Origin: Pusillimonas sp. UBA6240
GTDB taxonomy: Bacteria; Pseudomonadota; Gammaproteobacteria; Burkholderiales; Burkholderiaceae_B
Direction: 5' to 3'
NCBI GenBank assembly: GCA_002441445.1
Contig: DJWC01000154.1
Coordinates: 1 to 24,424, forward strand
DNA length: 24,424 nt
Below the pieces are notes generated by a model that was not told where the DNA came from, ran no database searches, and worked only from the letters and a program-made list of their open reading frames with translations. Positions 7,030 through 15,358 of the stretch are shown here, in pieces; the first letter of the stretch is position 1; every line of letters begins with the position of its first letter. The translations under genes and the position numbers were made by a program.

Positions 7030-7815
7030 TCACCCTGCTCCGCCGGATTTATCCTCTTTTTTGGACTCTCCATCAGAGGTCAAGCGCACGCTCATGGAGT
7101 AATTGAATGAATCTGCGGGATGCCGGGTGTGCGAGACTTCCAGCAATTGCCTGCTGCGGCTATAGTAGCGGCGCGTAATCAGTAATACCGGGGCTTTCGT
7201 GGAAATGCCCAGCCATTTCGCCGCCTTGGCATCGGCGCCCACTGCCGCTATGGTCTGCTGGACTTCGGCGATGGATTCGCCCCGCTGCTCTTCTATCATT
7301 CTGTATATTGGCATGCGTTCGGGATCGTTCCGGCTTAACAGCATGCCGTAGACATAAGGAATATAGATTTCCGAATAAGCGACCAGCACCCCATCATCGC
7401 GCGAATAGCGCAAGGTGGCAATGCGCCACCACTTCTCGCCGACCGAGCAGCCCAACCAGTCGGCCAGCATGCGGTCTATAGTGATCTCCTCTTTTTCTAC
7501 CACCCTGGTACGAGTCTCGACGGTATAGCGCTGCAAGTCACTGACCGATTCGAACGACTGTGTGTAGCGCTGCTGCACGGTGTTGGCCCTGACAATACTG
7601 CCCATCCCGCGCTGTGTGCTGATTAGCCCGGCCTCCTGCAGACGCCCTAATACCGAGCGCACGGTGTTGCGACTGACGCCGAAACCCGCCGTCAGCTCAT
7701 TTTCGGACGGCAGCTTGTCGCCCACCCGATACTTGCCCGACTGGATATCGTTGATGAGCGCCCTGAAAACATGGTCTATCTTGCTATTCCCGACAGGCAT
7801 AACAAATGTGGGCAT
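7030..7815 (-). CDS. GntR/HutC-family transcriptional regulator with UTRA domain
   Basis: A 261-residue regulator. The N-terminal winged helix-turn-helix is typical of GntR proteins: HVFRALINDIQSGKYRVGDKLPSENELTAGFGVSRNTVRSVLGRL, then LISTQRGMGSIV. Residues of about 95-240 match the UTRA ligand-binding domain of the HutC subfamily, including VAYSEIYIPYVYG and VQQTIAAVGADAKAAKWLGI. HutC-type proteins usually repress nearby catabolic or transport genes and let go when they bind the pathway's substrate or intermediate. AAAGG lies about 7 nt before ATG 7815. The gene follows dctM by 94 nt on the same strand, so it is either the last gene of that cluster or separately transcribed. A HutC-like palindrome upstream of the cluster's first gene (15525-15538) is the best target candidate. 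Confidence 0.9.
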   Translation of the reverse strand: MPTFVMPVGNSKIDHVFRALINDIQSGKYRVGDKLPSENELTAGFGVSRNTVRSVLGRLQEAGLISTQRGMGSIVRANTVQQRYTQSFESVSDLQRYTVETRTRVVEKEEITIDRMLADWLGCSVGEKWWRIATLRYSRDDGVLVAYSEIYIPYVYGMLLSRNDPERMPIYRMIEEQRGESIAEVQQTIAAVGADAKAAKWLGISTKAPVLLITRRYYSRSRQLLEVSHTRHPADSFNYSMSVRLTSDGESKKEDKSGGAG

Positions 7816-7886
7816 GTCTGTACCTTTGCAAAATATTCAATCGTATGTGCCGCTGCCCGACAGTCACGATCAGCCACCCACAGCAT

Positions 7887-7906
7887 GGCCCGCCTGGGGG
7901 CGGGCC
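7887..7906 (-). other. GC hairpin between dctM and the GntR gene
   Basis: GGCCCGCC (7887-7894) and GGCGGGCC (7899-7906) form a perfect 8-bp stem with a 4-nt loop, starting 3 nt after the dctM stop codon. No uridine tract follows on either strand. It may protect the 3' end of the long operon message or reduce read-through into the regulator gene. Confidence 0.4.
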
Positions 7907-7909
7907 GGA

Positions 7910-9181
7910 TCAGCGCAGCAGGTACATGGCCAGATCCGGAAACACCCACAAGGCGATCAGCGCGAACAGCAGGACGAGCAAAGACGGCACTGCGGCCCGG
8001 GTAACCGTCTCCAGCGATTCGTGCGGCAGTATAGACTTGATCGCGAACAAATTCATGCCGACGGGCGGCGTGATGACGGACATTTCCATATTGATCACCA
8101 TGAATATCCCGAACCAGATCGGGTCTATGCCTATGACCTCAGCGATCGGGAAGAACACCGGCACGGTGATGAGTATGATGGAAATGACTTCCAGGAAGCA
8201 CCCCATCACCAGCCATATCAGCGCGAACATCAGCATGACCGCCCATTGCGGCAATTGAGCCGCATGGGTGGCATCGGCAAGCATTTGCGGCAGGCCGATC
8301 AGCGTCAGGGCTGAGCCGAAGACCAGCGCCCCGAGGACGATGGTCAGCAGCATGGCGTTGCTCTTGAGCGAGTCGGCCAGCACTCCGGGCAGTTCGCGCA
8401 AGGTTATCGTGCGCCTGACCACGACGGTAAGCAGTACAGCATAGACGACGCCTATGGCGGCCGCTTCCGTTGGCGTGTAGATCCCGGCATAAATGCCGCC
8501 CAGTATCACCACAGGCAGCAGCAGGTCGGGCACGGAATGCATGGTGACGCGCAGCGCCTTCTTCAGGTTGAAAGGTTCGCCCGTCGCCTTTGGCGCCTTC
8601 CACCTGGCCCATACGGCCAGCATGATGGCAATCAGGAAACCCGGCAGGAAACCGGCGATGAATACCTCGCTGGGCGAGACTTCGGTAAGCGACGCGTAGA
8701 TGATCAAGGGAATGCTGGGCGGAATCAGTATGCCCAGTGAGCCGCCTACAGCAGTCAAGCCATAGGTCAAACGCTTGCTGTAGCCGCGGCTCTCCATCTC
8801 GGGAATGGCGATCTTGCCTATGGTCAGGACCGAAGCCATGCTGGATCCAACAATGGCGGCGAAAAAGGTGAAGGCAAAAACGGCTGACATGCCGGTGCCG
8901 CCCCGCAGCCTTCCCAGCCAGGCGTTGGACGTGTCGAACAGCTGCTGGCCCACCTTTCCGCGATACAGGATCTCTCCCATCAGGATAAACAGCGGAATGG
9001 CGATCAGCACGACGTCGGAAAACGACTTGCTGATCGTCAGCGGTATTTGGATGAGGAAAGAAGGACCGACGGTAAGTATGGACGCCACGCCAGCCAGGCC
9101 CAGCGCAAAACCGACCGGTACGCCTATAAGTAGGAAAATCACGAGTCCCGCGATCAGTACGCCTATGGTAGTGAATTCCAT
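7910..9181 (-). CDS. dctM: TRAP transporter large permease subunit (DctM-like)
   Basis: A 423-residue, very hydrophobic protein, the usual length for DctM, with roughly a dozen membrane segments. Family phrases include LIGVPVGFALGLAG, MGEILYRG, AIVGSSMASVLTIGKIAIPEM, GGSLGILIPPSIPLIIYASLTEVS, TPTEAAAIGVVYAVLL and the C-terminal VITPPVGMNLFAIKSI. It forms the sodium-coupled import channel with DctQ and receives substrate from the periplasmic DctP. The start at 9181 lies 3 nt after the dctQ stop codon, so the two are translationally coupled. All three TRAP parts are present and in the usual P-Q-M order, so the system should be complete. Gene placement behind CoA-ester enzymes suggests the cargo is an organic acid fed into that pathway. 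Confidence 0.95.
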   Translation of the reverse strand: MEFTTIGVLIAGLVIFLLIGVPVGFALGLAGVASILTVGPSFLIQIPLTISKSFSDVVLIAIPLFILMGEILYRGKVGQQLFDTSNAWLGRLRGGTGMSAVFAFTFFAAIVGSSMASVLTIGKIAIPEMESRGYSKRLTYGLTAVGGSLGILIPPSIPLIIYASLTEVSPSEVFIAGFLPGFLIAIMLAVWARWKAPKATGEPFNLKKALRVTMHSVPDLLLPVVILGGIYAGIYTPTEAAAIGVVYAVLLTVVVRRTITLRELPGVLADSLKSNAMLLTIVLGALVFGSALTLIGLPQMLADATHAAQLPQWAVMLMFALIWLVMGCFLEVISIILITVPVFFPIAEVIGIDPIWFGIFMVINMEMSVITPPVGMNLFAIKSILPHESLETVTRAAVPSLLVLLFALIALWVFPDLAMYLLR

Positions 9182-9184
9182 GCC

Positions 9185-9688
9185 TCACCCCTGCGTGCGA
9201 TCATGGCGGGTCCGTTCGATGGGGTCGACCAGGGCCCCCGCCGCGCTGATCAGAAGCAGCAGCCCTCCCAGCGGAATCAGGGCGTGCGGCAGCCATAGCG
9301 GCACTGCCAGCAAGGTCGCGGATACTTGCGACTGCTGCCATGAGTGCGCTGTAAGCTTCCAGCCCAGCCAGGCTATGCAGGCCGCAAGCAAAGCAATAAG
9401 CACCAGCGAAACCCGGTACAGGACGCCGCGCGCACGCGGCGGCAGCCGGTCGACAAGCAGGGTGGAGCGGATGTGTTCATTCTGCGAAGTCAGCAGGCCC
9501 ATGGGCAGGAAGACCAGCAGTTGCAGCAGATAGATGGAAATCTCTGTGGCCCAGATGGTCGGAGCGTTGAACACGTATCGCGCCGCAACATCGTAGAAGA
9601 CGATGAGCGGCAACACCCCCAGCGCTGCCACGCCGAGCCCAACCACGCACTTGTTGGCGCACTGCGTCGCCCTGGCGATTATCCCCAC
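9185..9688 (-). CDS. dctQ: TRAP transporter small permease subunit (DctQ-like)
   Basis: A 167-residue membrane protein with four predicted membrane segments: CVVGLGVAALGVLPLIVFYDVAARYVF, then EISIYLLQLLVFLPMGLL, VSLVLIALLAACIAWLGWKL and the C-terminal ALIPLGGLLLLISAAGALV. The YVFNAPTIWATEISIYLL phrase is characteristic of DctQ. The start is placed at GTG 9688 because GGGGAG lies 6 nt before it, after the dctP stop codon. A longer reading from 9736 would overlap dctP and lacks such a site. The gap to dctP is 16 nt and to dctM 3 nt. DctQ scaffolds DctM and helps dock the receptor. Confidence 0.9.
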   Translation of the reverse strand: MGIIARATQCANKCVVGLGVAALGVLPLIVFYDVAARYVFNAPTIWATEISIYLLQLLVFLPMGLLTSQNEHIRSTLLVDRLPPRARGVLYRVSLVLIALLAACIAWLGWKLTAHSWQQSQVSATLLAVPLWLPHALIPLGGLLLLISAAGALVDPIERTRHDRTQG

Positions 9689-9704
9689 GCCTGTCTCCCC
9701 GTGC

Positions 9705-10745
9705 CTACTGGACGCCCACGCTCTTGTTGGCGGCATCCACGATCTCCATCAGCTTGCTGCCCTGCGGGCCTGCCTTCTCGCGATAGGCTTCATAGAGTCC
9801 CCTGGAAGCGTCCACCCATTGCTGACGCTGCTCGGGGTTCAGTTCCGACAGGCTGACGCCTTTCTCTTTCAAACGCTCCTTTGCGATCCGGTCATCGTCT
9901 TTGGCGCGTTCGCGGGCGGTGCGCTGCGCGATGTCCGATGCCTGGGCAACCGCCTTGCGCGTATCTTCGGGCAGTCCATTCCACCACTTCAAATTGCATG
10001 TAGCCATGAAAGACAGATAGTTGATGCCCAGCGTGGTGCCATATTTGGCCACTTCATAGAGCTTGCGCGAATACACCGAGGTCGGGCCGGTAATGAAGCC
10101 GTCTATGGTGCCGCGCTGCACGGCCTGGAACATTTCCTGCGAGCTGAGACTCACAGGAGAGCCGCCGAGATCGCGTATCAGCATGCTGGTGTCCACACCG
10201 AAAGCACGCATCCGCAGCCCCTTCATGTCGGCCGGCAGGTTGATGGGCTTGCTGGCATAGAAGTCGACCGTACCGTACTGGACCCAACCCAGCATATGCA
10301 TACCGAACTTTCCAAATTGCTCATCGAAGGTTTTCTTGAAAACCGGGTTATCTTCGGTCTTCCACAATGCCTCCCAGGAGTTGTAAAGGAAAGGCAGTCC
10401 CCAGATGCGCAAGGCTTCCGTTCCGGGTCCGTTCATGAAGCCGATATTCATCTGGCCTATTTCGACAGCGCCGGTGCTGACTGCATCAGGCAGTTGCGTG
10501 TCGTTGTAGAGCTGGCCGTTGGGGAAGGTGCGCGGCTTCAGATGCAAAGCGGTCGAGGCGGTCAGCTTGTCTATCTCGCGGGCCAGCGTTTCGAAATAAA
10601 GGCCTGTGGCGTGATCCTTGGGAAGGTTATAGGCGATCCGTATGACGGCGGTGTCGGCCGCCTGTACGGGCATCGCCGCAACCCACAGAAATGCGCCGGC
10701 CAGGCTGGCCGCCAGCAATGAACGCCGCTGCATGGTCTTTTTCAT
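9705..10745 (-). CDS. dctP: TRAP transporter substrate-binding protein (DctP-like)
   Basis: A 346-residue periplasmic receptor. The signal peptide is clear: MKKTMQRRSLLAASLAGAFL, a hydrophobic core, then AMPVQA with cleavage close to residue 29-30. Mature hallmarks of DctP are IAYNLPKDHATGLYFETLAREIDKLT, NGQLYNDTQLPDAVSTGAVEIG and MKGLRMRAFG (residues 174-183), where a conserved arginine contacts the substrate carboxylate. Also seen are FQAVQRGTIDGFITGPTSVYSRKLYEVAKY and WNGLPEDTRKAV. The conserved arginine supports a carboxylate ligand, but the identity is unknown. GGAG stands 7 nt before ATG 10745, preferred over the upstream ATG at 10778 that would overlap the preceding gene. It is the first of the TRAP genes, 29 nt after the MmgE/PrpD gene. 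Confidence 0.95.
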   Translation of the reverse strand: MKKTMQRRSLLAASLAGAFLWVAAMPVQAADTAVIRIAYNLPKDHATGLYFETLAREIDKLTASTALHLKPRTFPNGQLYNDTQLPDAVSTGAVEIGQMNIGFMNGPGTEALRIWGLPFLYNSWEALWKTEDNPVFKKTFDEQFGKFGMHMLGWVQYGTVDFYASKPINLPADMKGLRMRAFGVDTSMLIRDLGGSPVSLSSQEMFQAVQRGTIDGFITGPTSVYSRKLYEVAKYGTTLGINYLSFMATCNLKWWNGLPEDTRKAVAQASDIAQRTARERAKDDDRIAKERLKEKGVSLSELNPEQRQQWVDASRGLYEAYREKAGPQGSKLMEIVDAANKSVGVQ

Positions 10746-10774
10746 GATTAGTCTCCGTTGTGTGTTTATAAGCT

Positions 10775-12151
10775 TCAAGAGTGCGGACGCAATTCATCCA
10801 GCCACTGCTGGACACTGGCCTGGGCGTCCATCGCCAGCCCTTTCCGGAACAGCTCGTCCACCGTCGCTGCACCCAATTCCGGCAGGCCGCGCGCCAGACA
10901 ATCGCGCCACTTTTCCAGCAGATCCCTGTCGGTCAACGGGTCTTGCGCCGATCCCGGCATGGCGTGGACCGTGGCGCTGTAGCGACCGCCCTGACCATAA
11001 TCCAGGGTGACAGTGACCGGCGCGCTGCCCACGTCGCCTCCTTGCGCCGGCGCCTGCGAACTCTCCCGCAGGGACACGACACCCAGCGCGGCCTGCACAG
11101 CCGGACGCAAGACCGTCTCGTCCCTGAAGCTGGCCAGGTCCATGCGCCCGTCCAGCAAAGAGCCCACCACGGCGTAAGGACCGCTGAATTTGGCGTGCAG
11201 GCCGTTTTTCGGATGAGGATGCATAAGGGGAGCGGAAGCGCCGCCGCACATGTCTATGGTGGCAGCCCGCAAGCCTTCCAGCGCAAGGCCATGCTCGCGC
11301 TTAAGCGTCAGGGTGGCCTGTATGATCTTGTGCATCATGTAGCAGCAAGGGTAGCGCTTCTGCTCGAAACCTGGTGCCTCGATGGCGAATGGCCTGCCCA
11401 GCACCAGGCCGTCCGGCCATGTATCGCAATCGCCTCCCGAGAATGCCCGCAGCCAGCCGTCCGCTTCCAGCGGCTCGGCTGCGCCCTGCACGCCCGCCGC
11501 GGCGAAACGGGCGGCGCGCAGGCCGCTGGAGGCCGCCAGCCCGACATGCAAAGACTTCACCATACTTCCGAAGTTCTTGCGTACGCCCGCCGACATGCTC
11601 GCCGCAATGGCCAGGGCATGGGCTGTTCGCCGGCTGTCCAGGCCCAGCATATGGCAGCAGGCCGCCGCTGCCCCCAGCGTGCCCAGCGTCGCCGTCGCAT
11701 GAAATCCAAGCGCGTAATGACGAAAGCCCATGGCTTGCCCGCTGCGTATCAAGACCTCCGTACCCACGACATAGGCATCCAGCAATGCCCTGCCGCTGGC
11801 GCCGGTTTCTTCCAGCAATGGCCACAAAGCCGTCAAGACTGGCACACTGGGATGGCAGACGGCCAGCATGCTGACGTCGTCATAATCCAGGATGTGTGAA
11901 GACATGCCGGTGACCAGGCAGGCATCGTCTTCCCGGTAGCGCCGCGGACTCCAGGGCATGGCCACGGTACGCATCCCATCCGCGGGGCATAAGGCATCTT
12001 CCAGAGCGCGCACGGAGGGGTCGCAATAGCCTGCCACCGAAACCGCCAGCGTATCCAGCAGGCACCGCGCCGCCCTGCTGCGTACGTCCGCCGATATCAG
12101 GTCCGCTTTCCGGGTAGAGATGAAATCCGCAAGCTGCTGGGTGATGGACAA
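10775..12151 (-). CDS. MmgE/PrpD-family protein
   Basis: A 458-residue protein, the normal size for this family, which includes 2-methylcitrate dehydratase, cis-aconitate decarboxylase and iminodisuccinate epimerase. Diagnostic phrases are SSHILDYDDVSMLAVCHPSV, GFRHYALGFHATATLGTLGAAAACCHMLGLD, AGVRKNFGSMVKSLHVGLAASSG and the C-terminal lid domain from about residue 270. The reaction would be removal or addition of water (or loss of CO2) on a polycarboxylate or hydroxy acid; the exact substrate is not fixed by sequence. The start is put at TTG 12151, because AGGAG stands 7 nt before it and the enoyl-CoA hydratase gene stops 10 nt upstream. An ATG start far upstream would run through that gene. 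Membership in the CoA-ester/TRAP cluster suggests it handles the imported acid or a product. Confidence 0.87.
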   Translation of the reverse strand: MSITQQLADFISTRKADLISADVRSRAARCLLDTLAVSVAGYCDPSVRALEDALCPADGMRTVAMPWSPRRYREDDACLVTGMSSHILDYDDVSMLAVCHPSVPVLTALWPLLEETGASGRALLDAYVVGTEVLIRSGQAMGFRHYALGFHATATLGTLGAAAACCHMLGLDSRRTAHALAIAASMSAGVRKNFGSMVKSLHVGLAASSGLRAARFAAAGVQGAAEPLEADGWLRAFSGGDCDTWPDGLVLGRPFAIEAPGFEQKRYPCCYMMHKIIQATLTLKREHGLALEGLRAATIDMCGGASAPLMHPHPKNGLHAKFSGPYAVVGSLLDGRMDLASFRDETVLRPAVQAALGVVSLRESSQAPAQGGDVGSAPVTVTLDYGQGGRYSATVHAMPGSAQDPLTDRDLLEKWRDCLARGLPELGAATVDELFRKGLAMDAQASVQQWLDELRPHS

Positions 12152-12161
12152 GGCACGGCTC

Positions 12162-12953
12162 CTAGGAGTTGGTCCAGTTTGCGGGCCGCTTTTCGTTGAA
12201 GGCGGCCACGCCCTCCAGGCGATCCGACGATGAAACGAGCACGTTGTAAGCGGCGATATCCATGGCATAACCCGTATGGAAATCGACTTCGCCGCCACGC
12301 GTGGCCGCGAGCTTGACGTAGCGGATCGACATGGGCGCGGCAAGCAGGATGCGCCGCGCGATGGCCAGCGCCGCCTCCACCGCGCCGCCGGCCGGCGCAA
12401 CTTCATTGACCACTCCCCAATCATGCGCCTGCCGCGCGTCGAAACGGTCACCGGTGAACAGATATTGTTTGGCTATCCGCATGCCTGCCGCGCGCACCAG
12501 GTTCTGTATGCCGCCACCGCCCGGCATGATGCCGCGCTTGACCTCGGCCAGGGAAAACCGGGCCGTCTCGGACGCGATGATGAAATCGCACATCAAGGCG
12601 AGCTCCAGGCCACCGCCATGCGCGTGCCCCTCGACCGCTGCAATGACGGGCAAGGGAAAATCTTTGACGGCCAGGAAAGCTTCCTCGATCAAATCGTGCT
12701 GGCGCCGCCAAGTGTCATCGCTCATGCCATTGCGCTCTTTGAGATCGCCACCCGCGCTGAAGGCCTTCAGGCCGCTTCCGGCAAGGACCACGCAGCGCAA
12801 GCTTTCCCGGGCCCGCAGGTCGCGGAAAGCGTTTCGCATATCCAGGAACATCTGCGTGTTCATGGCATTCATTACCTCCGGGCGATTCAGGCGTAATACG
12901 GCGATGCCGGGCCCGTCTGCCACCTCTTCGATAAGCAGTGTCTCGTAACTCAT
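12162..12953 (-). CDS. Enoyl-CoA hydratase/isomerase (crotonase family)
   Basis: A 263-residue crotonase-fold enzyme that would hydrate a trans-2-enoyl-CoA in the cytoplasm. The oxyanion hole is formed by FSAGGDLKE (residues 65-73) and HAHGGGLELA (110-119). Both catalytic glutamates of true hydratases are kept: Glu117 in GGGLEL and Glu137 in FSLAEVKRGIMPGGGG, at the canonical 20-residue spacing. The product is therefore likely a hydratase rather than a hydrolase or decarboxylase variant, though the natural acyl group is not known. The start at 12953 lies only 1 nt after the stop of the acyl-CoA dehydrogenase gene, implying translational coupling; no strong ribosome binding site is seen. It follows the dehydrogenase that should supply its substrate. 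Confidence 0.93.
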   Translation of the reverse strand: MSYETLLIEEVADGPGIAVLRLNRPEVMNAMNTQMFLDMRNAFRDLRARESLRCVVLAGSGLKAFSAGGDLKERNGMSDDTWRRQHDLIEEAFLAVKDFPLPVIAAVEGHAHGGGLELALMCDFIIASETARFSLAEVKRGIMPGGGGIQNLVRAAGMRIAKQYLFTGDRFDARQAHDWGVVNEVAPAGGAVEAALAIARRILLAAPMSIRYVKLAATRGGEVDFHTGYAMDIAAYNVLVSSSDRLEGVAAFNEKRPANWTNS

Positions 12954-12954
12954 G

Positions 12955-14115
12955 TCAATAGGATCGGGGCATGCCAAGTATGTGCTGAGCCACCTGGGCC
13001 AGCACCAGATTGTTCGATATGGGCGCGGTGCGGAATAGCCGCGTCTCCTTCCATTTGCGCTCGATGTGGTATTCCGAGGCTACGCCATAGCCGCCGAAGG
13101 TGGTCATCGCCGCCTCGGCCGCTTCCCATGCCGCCTCGGAAGCCAGGTATTTGCTCATAGTTGCTTCATGTCCGCAAGGTTGGCTCGCATCGTACAGCGA
13201 CGCCGCGCGATTGCGCATCAATTCCGCCGCCTCTACATTCATGTGGGCGCGGGAAATAGGGAACTGGATGCCTTGATTGGCCCCTATCGGACGGTCGAAT
13301 ACGACCCGCTCGCCTGCATAAGCGGCCGCCTTGCGGACGAACCATTTGCCATCGCCCAGTGATTCGCTGGCCACAAGCAGGCGCTCGGCATTCAGGGAAT
13401 CCAGCAGATAATGAAAGCCCTTCCCTTCCTCGCCTATGCGGTCTTCGTCGCTGACTTCCAGATTGTCGATGAAGACCTGGTTGGTGTGGTGATTCAGCAT
13501 GGTGCGAATGGGACTGGACTTCAGTGCAGCGCCGGCCTTTTTTATGTCCACGAGGAACAGGCTCAGTCCATCGGTTTTCTTTTTGACTTCTTCGTAAGGC
13601 GTGGTGCGCGCGATCAACAGATAGTAATGAGACTGCAGATAGCGCGACGTCCAGATCTTCTGCCCATTGATGACATAGCCCCCATCGACCTTGCGCGCAA
13701 AGGTCTTGATGCGCAGAGTGTTTGAACCGGCATCCGGCTCGGTCACGCCGAAAGCCTGCAACCGCAAATCGCCCCTGGCCAGCCCGGGCAGCAGACGCTG
13801 CTTCTGGGCCTCGCTGCCATGCCGCAGAATGGAACCCATGGTGTACATCTGTGCGTGGCAGGCTGCGGCATTGCCGCCCGAGCGGTTGATCTCTTCGAGA
13901 ATGAGGCAGGCATCGAGCAGCGCCAGGCCTGCACCGCCGTAGCTCTCCGGAATCAAGGCGGACAGCCATCCCGCATCGGTCATGGCCTGTACGAACTCTT
14001 CCGGATAAGCTTCAGTTTCTTCGCACCGGCGCCAGTAATCCTCGCCGAACCTGGCGCACAAGCCGGCCACGGCGGCCTTTATTTCATGCTGTGTAGCGGA
14101 ATAGTCAAAGTTCAT
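12955..14115 (-). CDS. Acyl-CoA dehydrogenase family protein
   Basis: A 386-residue flavoprotein expected to oxidise an acyl-CoA to the 2-enoyl-CoA. The three family domains are present: N-terminal helices, the FAD/substrate loop LQAFGVTEPDAGSNTLRIKT (residues 119-138) with GYVINGQKIWTSR (147-159), and the C-terminal helical bundle with RVVFDRPIGANQGIQFPIS. The usual catalytic glutamate sits in a YEG motif near the C-terminus. Here that place reads ETRLFRTAPISNNL (about residues 357-371), with arginine at the equivalent position, so the base must lie elsewhere or the chemistry differs. Related proteins in proteobacterial CoA-transferase clusters carry similar ...APIS.NL endings. The start at 14115 has only a weak ribosome site. 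It lies 49 nt after the CoA-transferase gene. Confidence 0.92.
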   Translation of the reverse strand: MNFDYSATQHEIKAAVAGLCARFGEDYWRRCEETEAYPEEFVQAMTDAGWLSALIPESYGGAGLALLDACLILEEINRSGGNAAACHAQMYTMGSILRHGSEAQKQRLLPGLARGDLRLQAFGVTEPDAGSNTLRIKTFARKVDGGYVINGQKIWTSRYLQSHYYLLIARTTPYEEVKKKTDGLSLFLVDIKKAGAALKSSPIRTMLNHHTNQVFIDNLEVSDEDRIGEEGKGFHYLLDSLNAERLLVASESLGDGKWFVRKAAAYAGERVVFDRPIGANQGIQFPISRAHMNVEAAELMRNRAASLYDASQPCGHEATMSKYLASEAAWEAAEAAMTTFGGYGVASEYHIERKWKETRLFRTAPISNNLVLAQVAQHILGMPRSY

Positions 14116-14164
14116 ATCGATCCAGGCATCGGGTAAAACGTAAAGGCTGCGCGGCGGCGGGGAC

Positions 14165-15358
14165 TCATGCGACTACCCCTGCTTGCCGCAGGTTCCGCCG
14201 CTCCTGGACATCCAGGCCCAGGCGGTCGAGTATGGCGTCGGTGTGTTCGCCCAACAAAGGCGGCGGCTGCAGGGCTCCCGCCCGTTCGCCGTTGACCCGC
14301 AAAGGCAGCGGTACCGTTTTCAAACCCGGCACGCCGGGCATGGACAGGTCCGCTACCATCCCCAGCGCCGCCACCTGCTCATGATTGATCGCCTGCTCCA
14401 CTGTGTTCAATTCGCTGCAGGGGGCGCCTACGGCCCTCAAGGCGGCGACGATATCCGCCGAAGTCGTCTTCATGGTGCGCGCCTCGATCTCGGTCTGCAG
14501 GGCCGCGCGGTTGACGACCCGGTCGGAGTTGGCCGCGAACCTGGGGTCGGCAACCAGTGCAGGGCAACCCAGCGCGTCGCAAACCTTGACAAACAGCCGG
14601 TCGTTGCCCGCAGCGATAAATACATAGCCGTCACTGGAACGGAATAACTGATAAGGCGCCGCCATGCTCATTGCCGAACCGAGCTTGCGCGGCGACCGTC
14701 CCGAAGCCAGGTAGCCGGCGATGAAGATCGTCATCCAGGACATGCCGGTTTCCAGCAGACTGGCGTTGACACGCAAACCGCGCCCCGTCTGCAGGCGGGA
14801 AATATAGGCGGCGAGAATGCCCAGCGCAGCCCACATGCCGGTTCCCATGTCGATCAGGGACACGCTGACACGCACCGGATCGTCTCCTTCGTTGCCGGTC
14901 ACGCTCATAATGCCGGTGAAAGCCTGCATCAGGGGATCGTAACCAGGCAGCTGCGCCAAAGGTCCGATTTCGCCGAAAGCGCTGATGGCGCAATAGATGA
15001 GCCTGGGGTTGGCCTCGCAGAGCGCGTCGGGGCCCAGGCCCCGGTTTTCAGCGCTGCCCGGCTTCATGGAATGCACCAGTACATCCGCTTCCGCTGCGAG
15101 CCTGCCCACAATGTCCGCCCCTTCCGGCTTCGACAGATCGACGCACAGGCTTTGCTTGTTGCGATTCAGGGCCATGAAGGTGGACGAGTGGCCGCAGATG
15201 TCGGGCGGCGTCCACAGCCGCGTGTCGTCGCCGCCGCCGGGCCGCTCCACCTTGATCACCTCTGCGCCGAAGTCCCCCAAGATTTGCGTGCAGAAAGGCC
15301 CGGCCACGTTCTGCGTGAGATCCAGGACGCGTACGCCCCTGAGCAGATTATCCAGCAT
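14165..15358 (-). CDS. CaiB/BaiF-family (class III) CoA-transferase
   Basis: A 397-residue enzyme that moves CoA from a donor such as succinyl-CoA to a carboxylic acid. The N-terminus LLRGVRVLDLTQNVAGPFCTQILGDFGAEVIKVERP is highly typical, followed by NRNKQSLCVDLSKPEG. The catalytic aspartate is Asp170 in SLIDMGTGMWAALGILAAY, the same position as Asp169 of formyl-CoA transferase. Full length fits the family (390-410). It is the first gene of the CoA/TRAP cluster and likely activates the imported acid; the specific acid is unknown. The start at 15358 is preferred over in-frame codons up to 15463 because the conserved N-terminus begins here. A perfect hairpin includes the weak GAGG ribosome site and touches the start codon (15359-15379). 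Confidence 0.93.
   Translation of the reverse strand: MLDNLLRGVRVLDLTQNVAGPFCTQILGDFGAEVIKVERPGGGDDTRLWTPPDICGHSSTFMALNRNKQSLCVDLSKPEGADIVGRLAAEADVLVHSMKPGSAENRGLGPDALCEANPRLIYCAISAFGEIGPLAQLPGYDPLMQAFTGIMSVTGNEGDDPVRVSVSLIDMGTGMWAALGILAAYISRLQTGRGLRVNASLLETGMSWMTIFIAGYLASGRSPRKLGSAMSMAAPYQLFRSSDGYVFIAAGNDRLFVKVCDALGCPALVADPRFAANSDRVVNRAALQTEIEARTMKTTSADIVAALRAVGAPCSELNTVEQAINHEQVAALGMVADLSMPGVPGLKTVPLPLRVNGERAGALQPPPLLGEHTDAILDRLGLDVQERRNLRQAGVVA

Noticed and set aside
9688..9736. ATG 9736 as the start of dctQ
   Set aside because: It overlaps dctP and has no ribosome site, whereas GTG 9688 has GGGGAG 6 nt upstream.
10781..11899. A 372-codon plus-strand frame opposite the MmgE/PrpD gene
   Set aside because: Antisense shadow: the minus strand has clear family motifs and the plus-strand product resembles nothing.
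12151..12451. An N-terminal extension of the MmgE/PrpD gene by 100 codons
   Set aside because: It would run out of frame through the enoyl-CoA hydratase gene, while TTG 12151 has a good AGGAG and fits family length.
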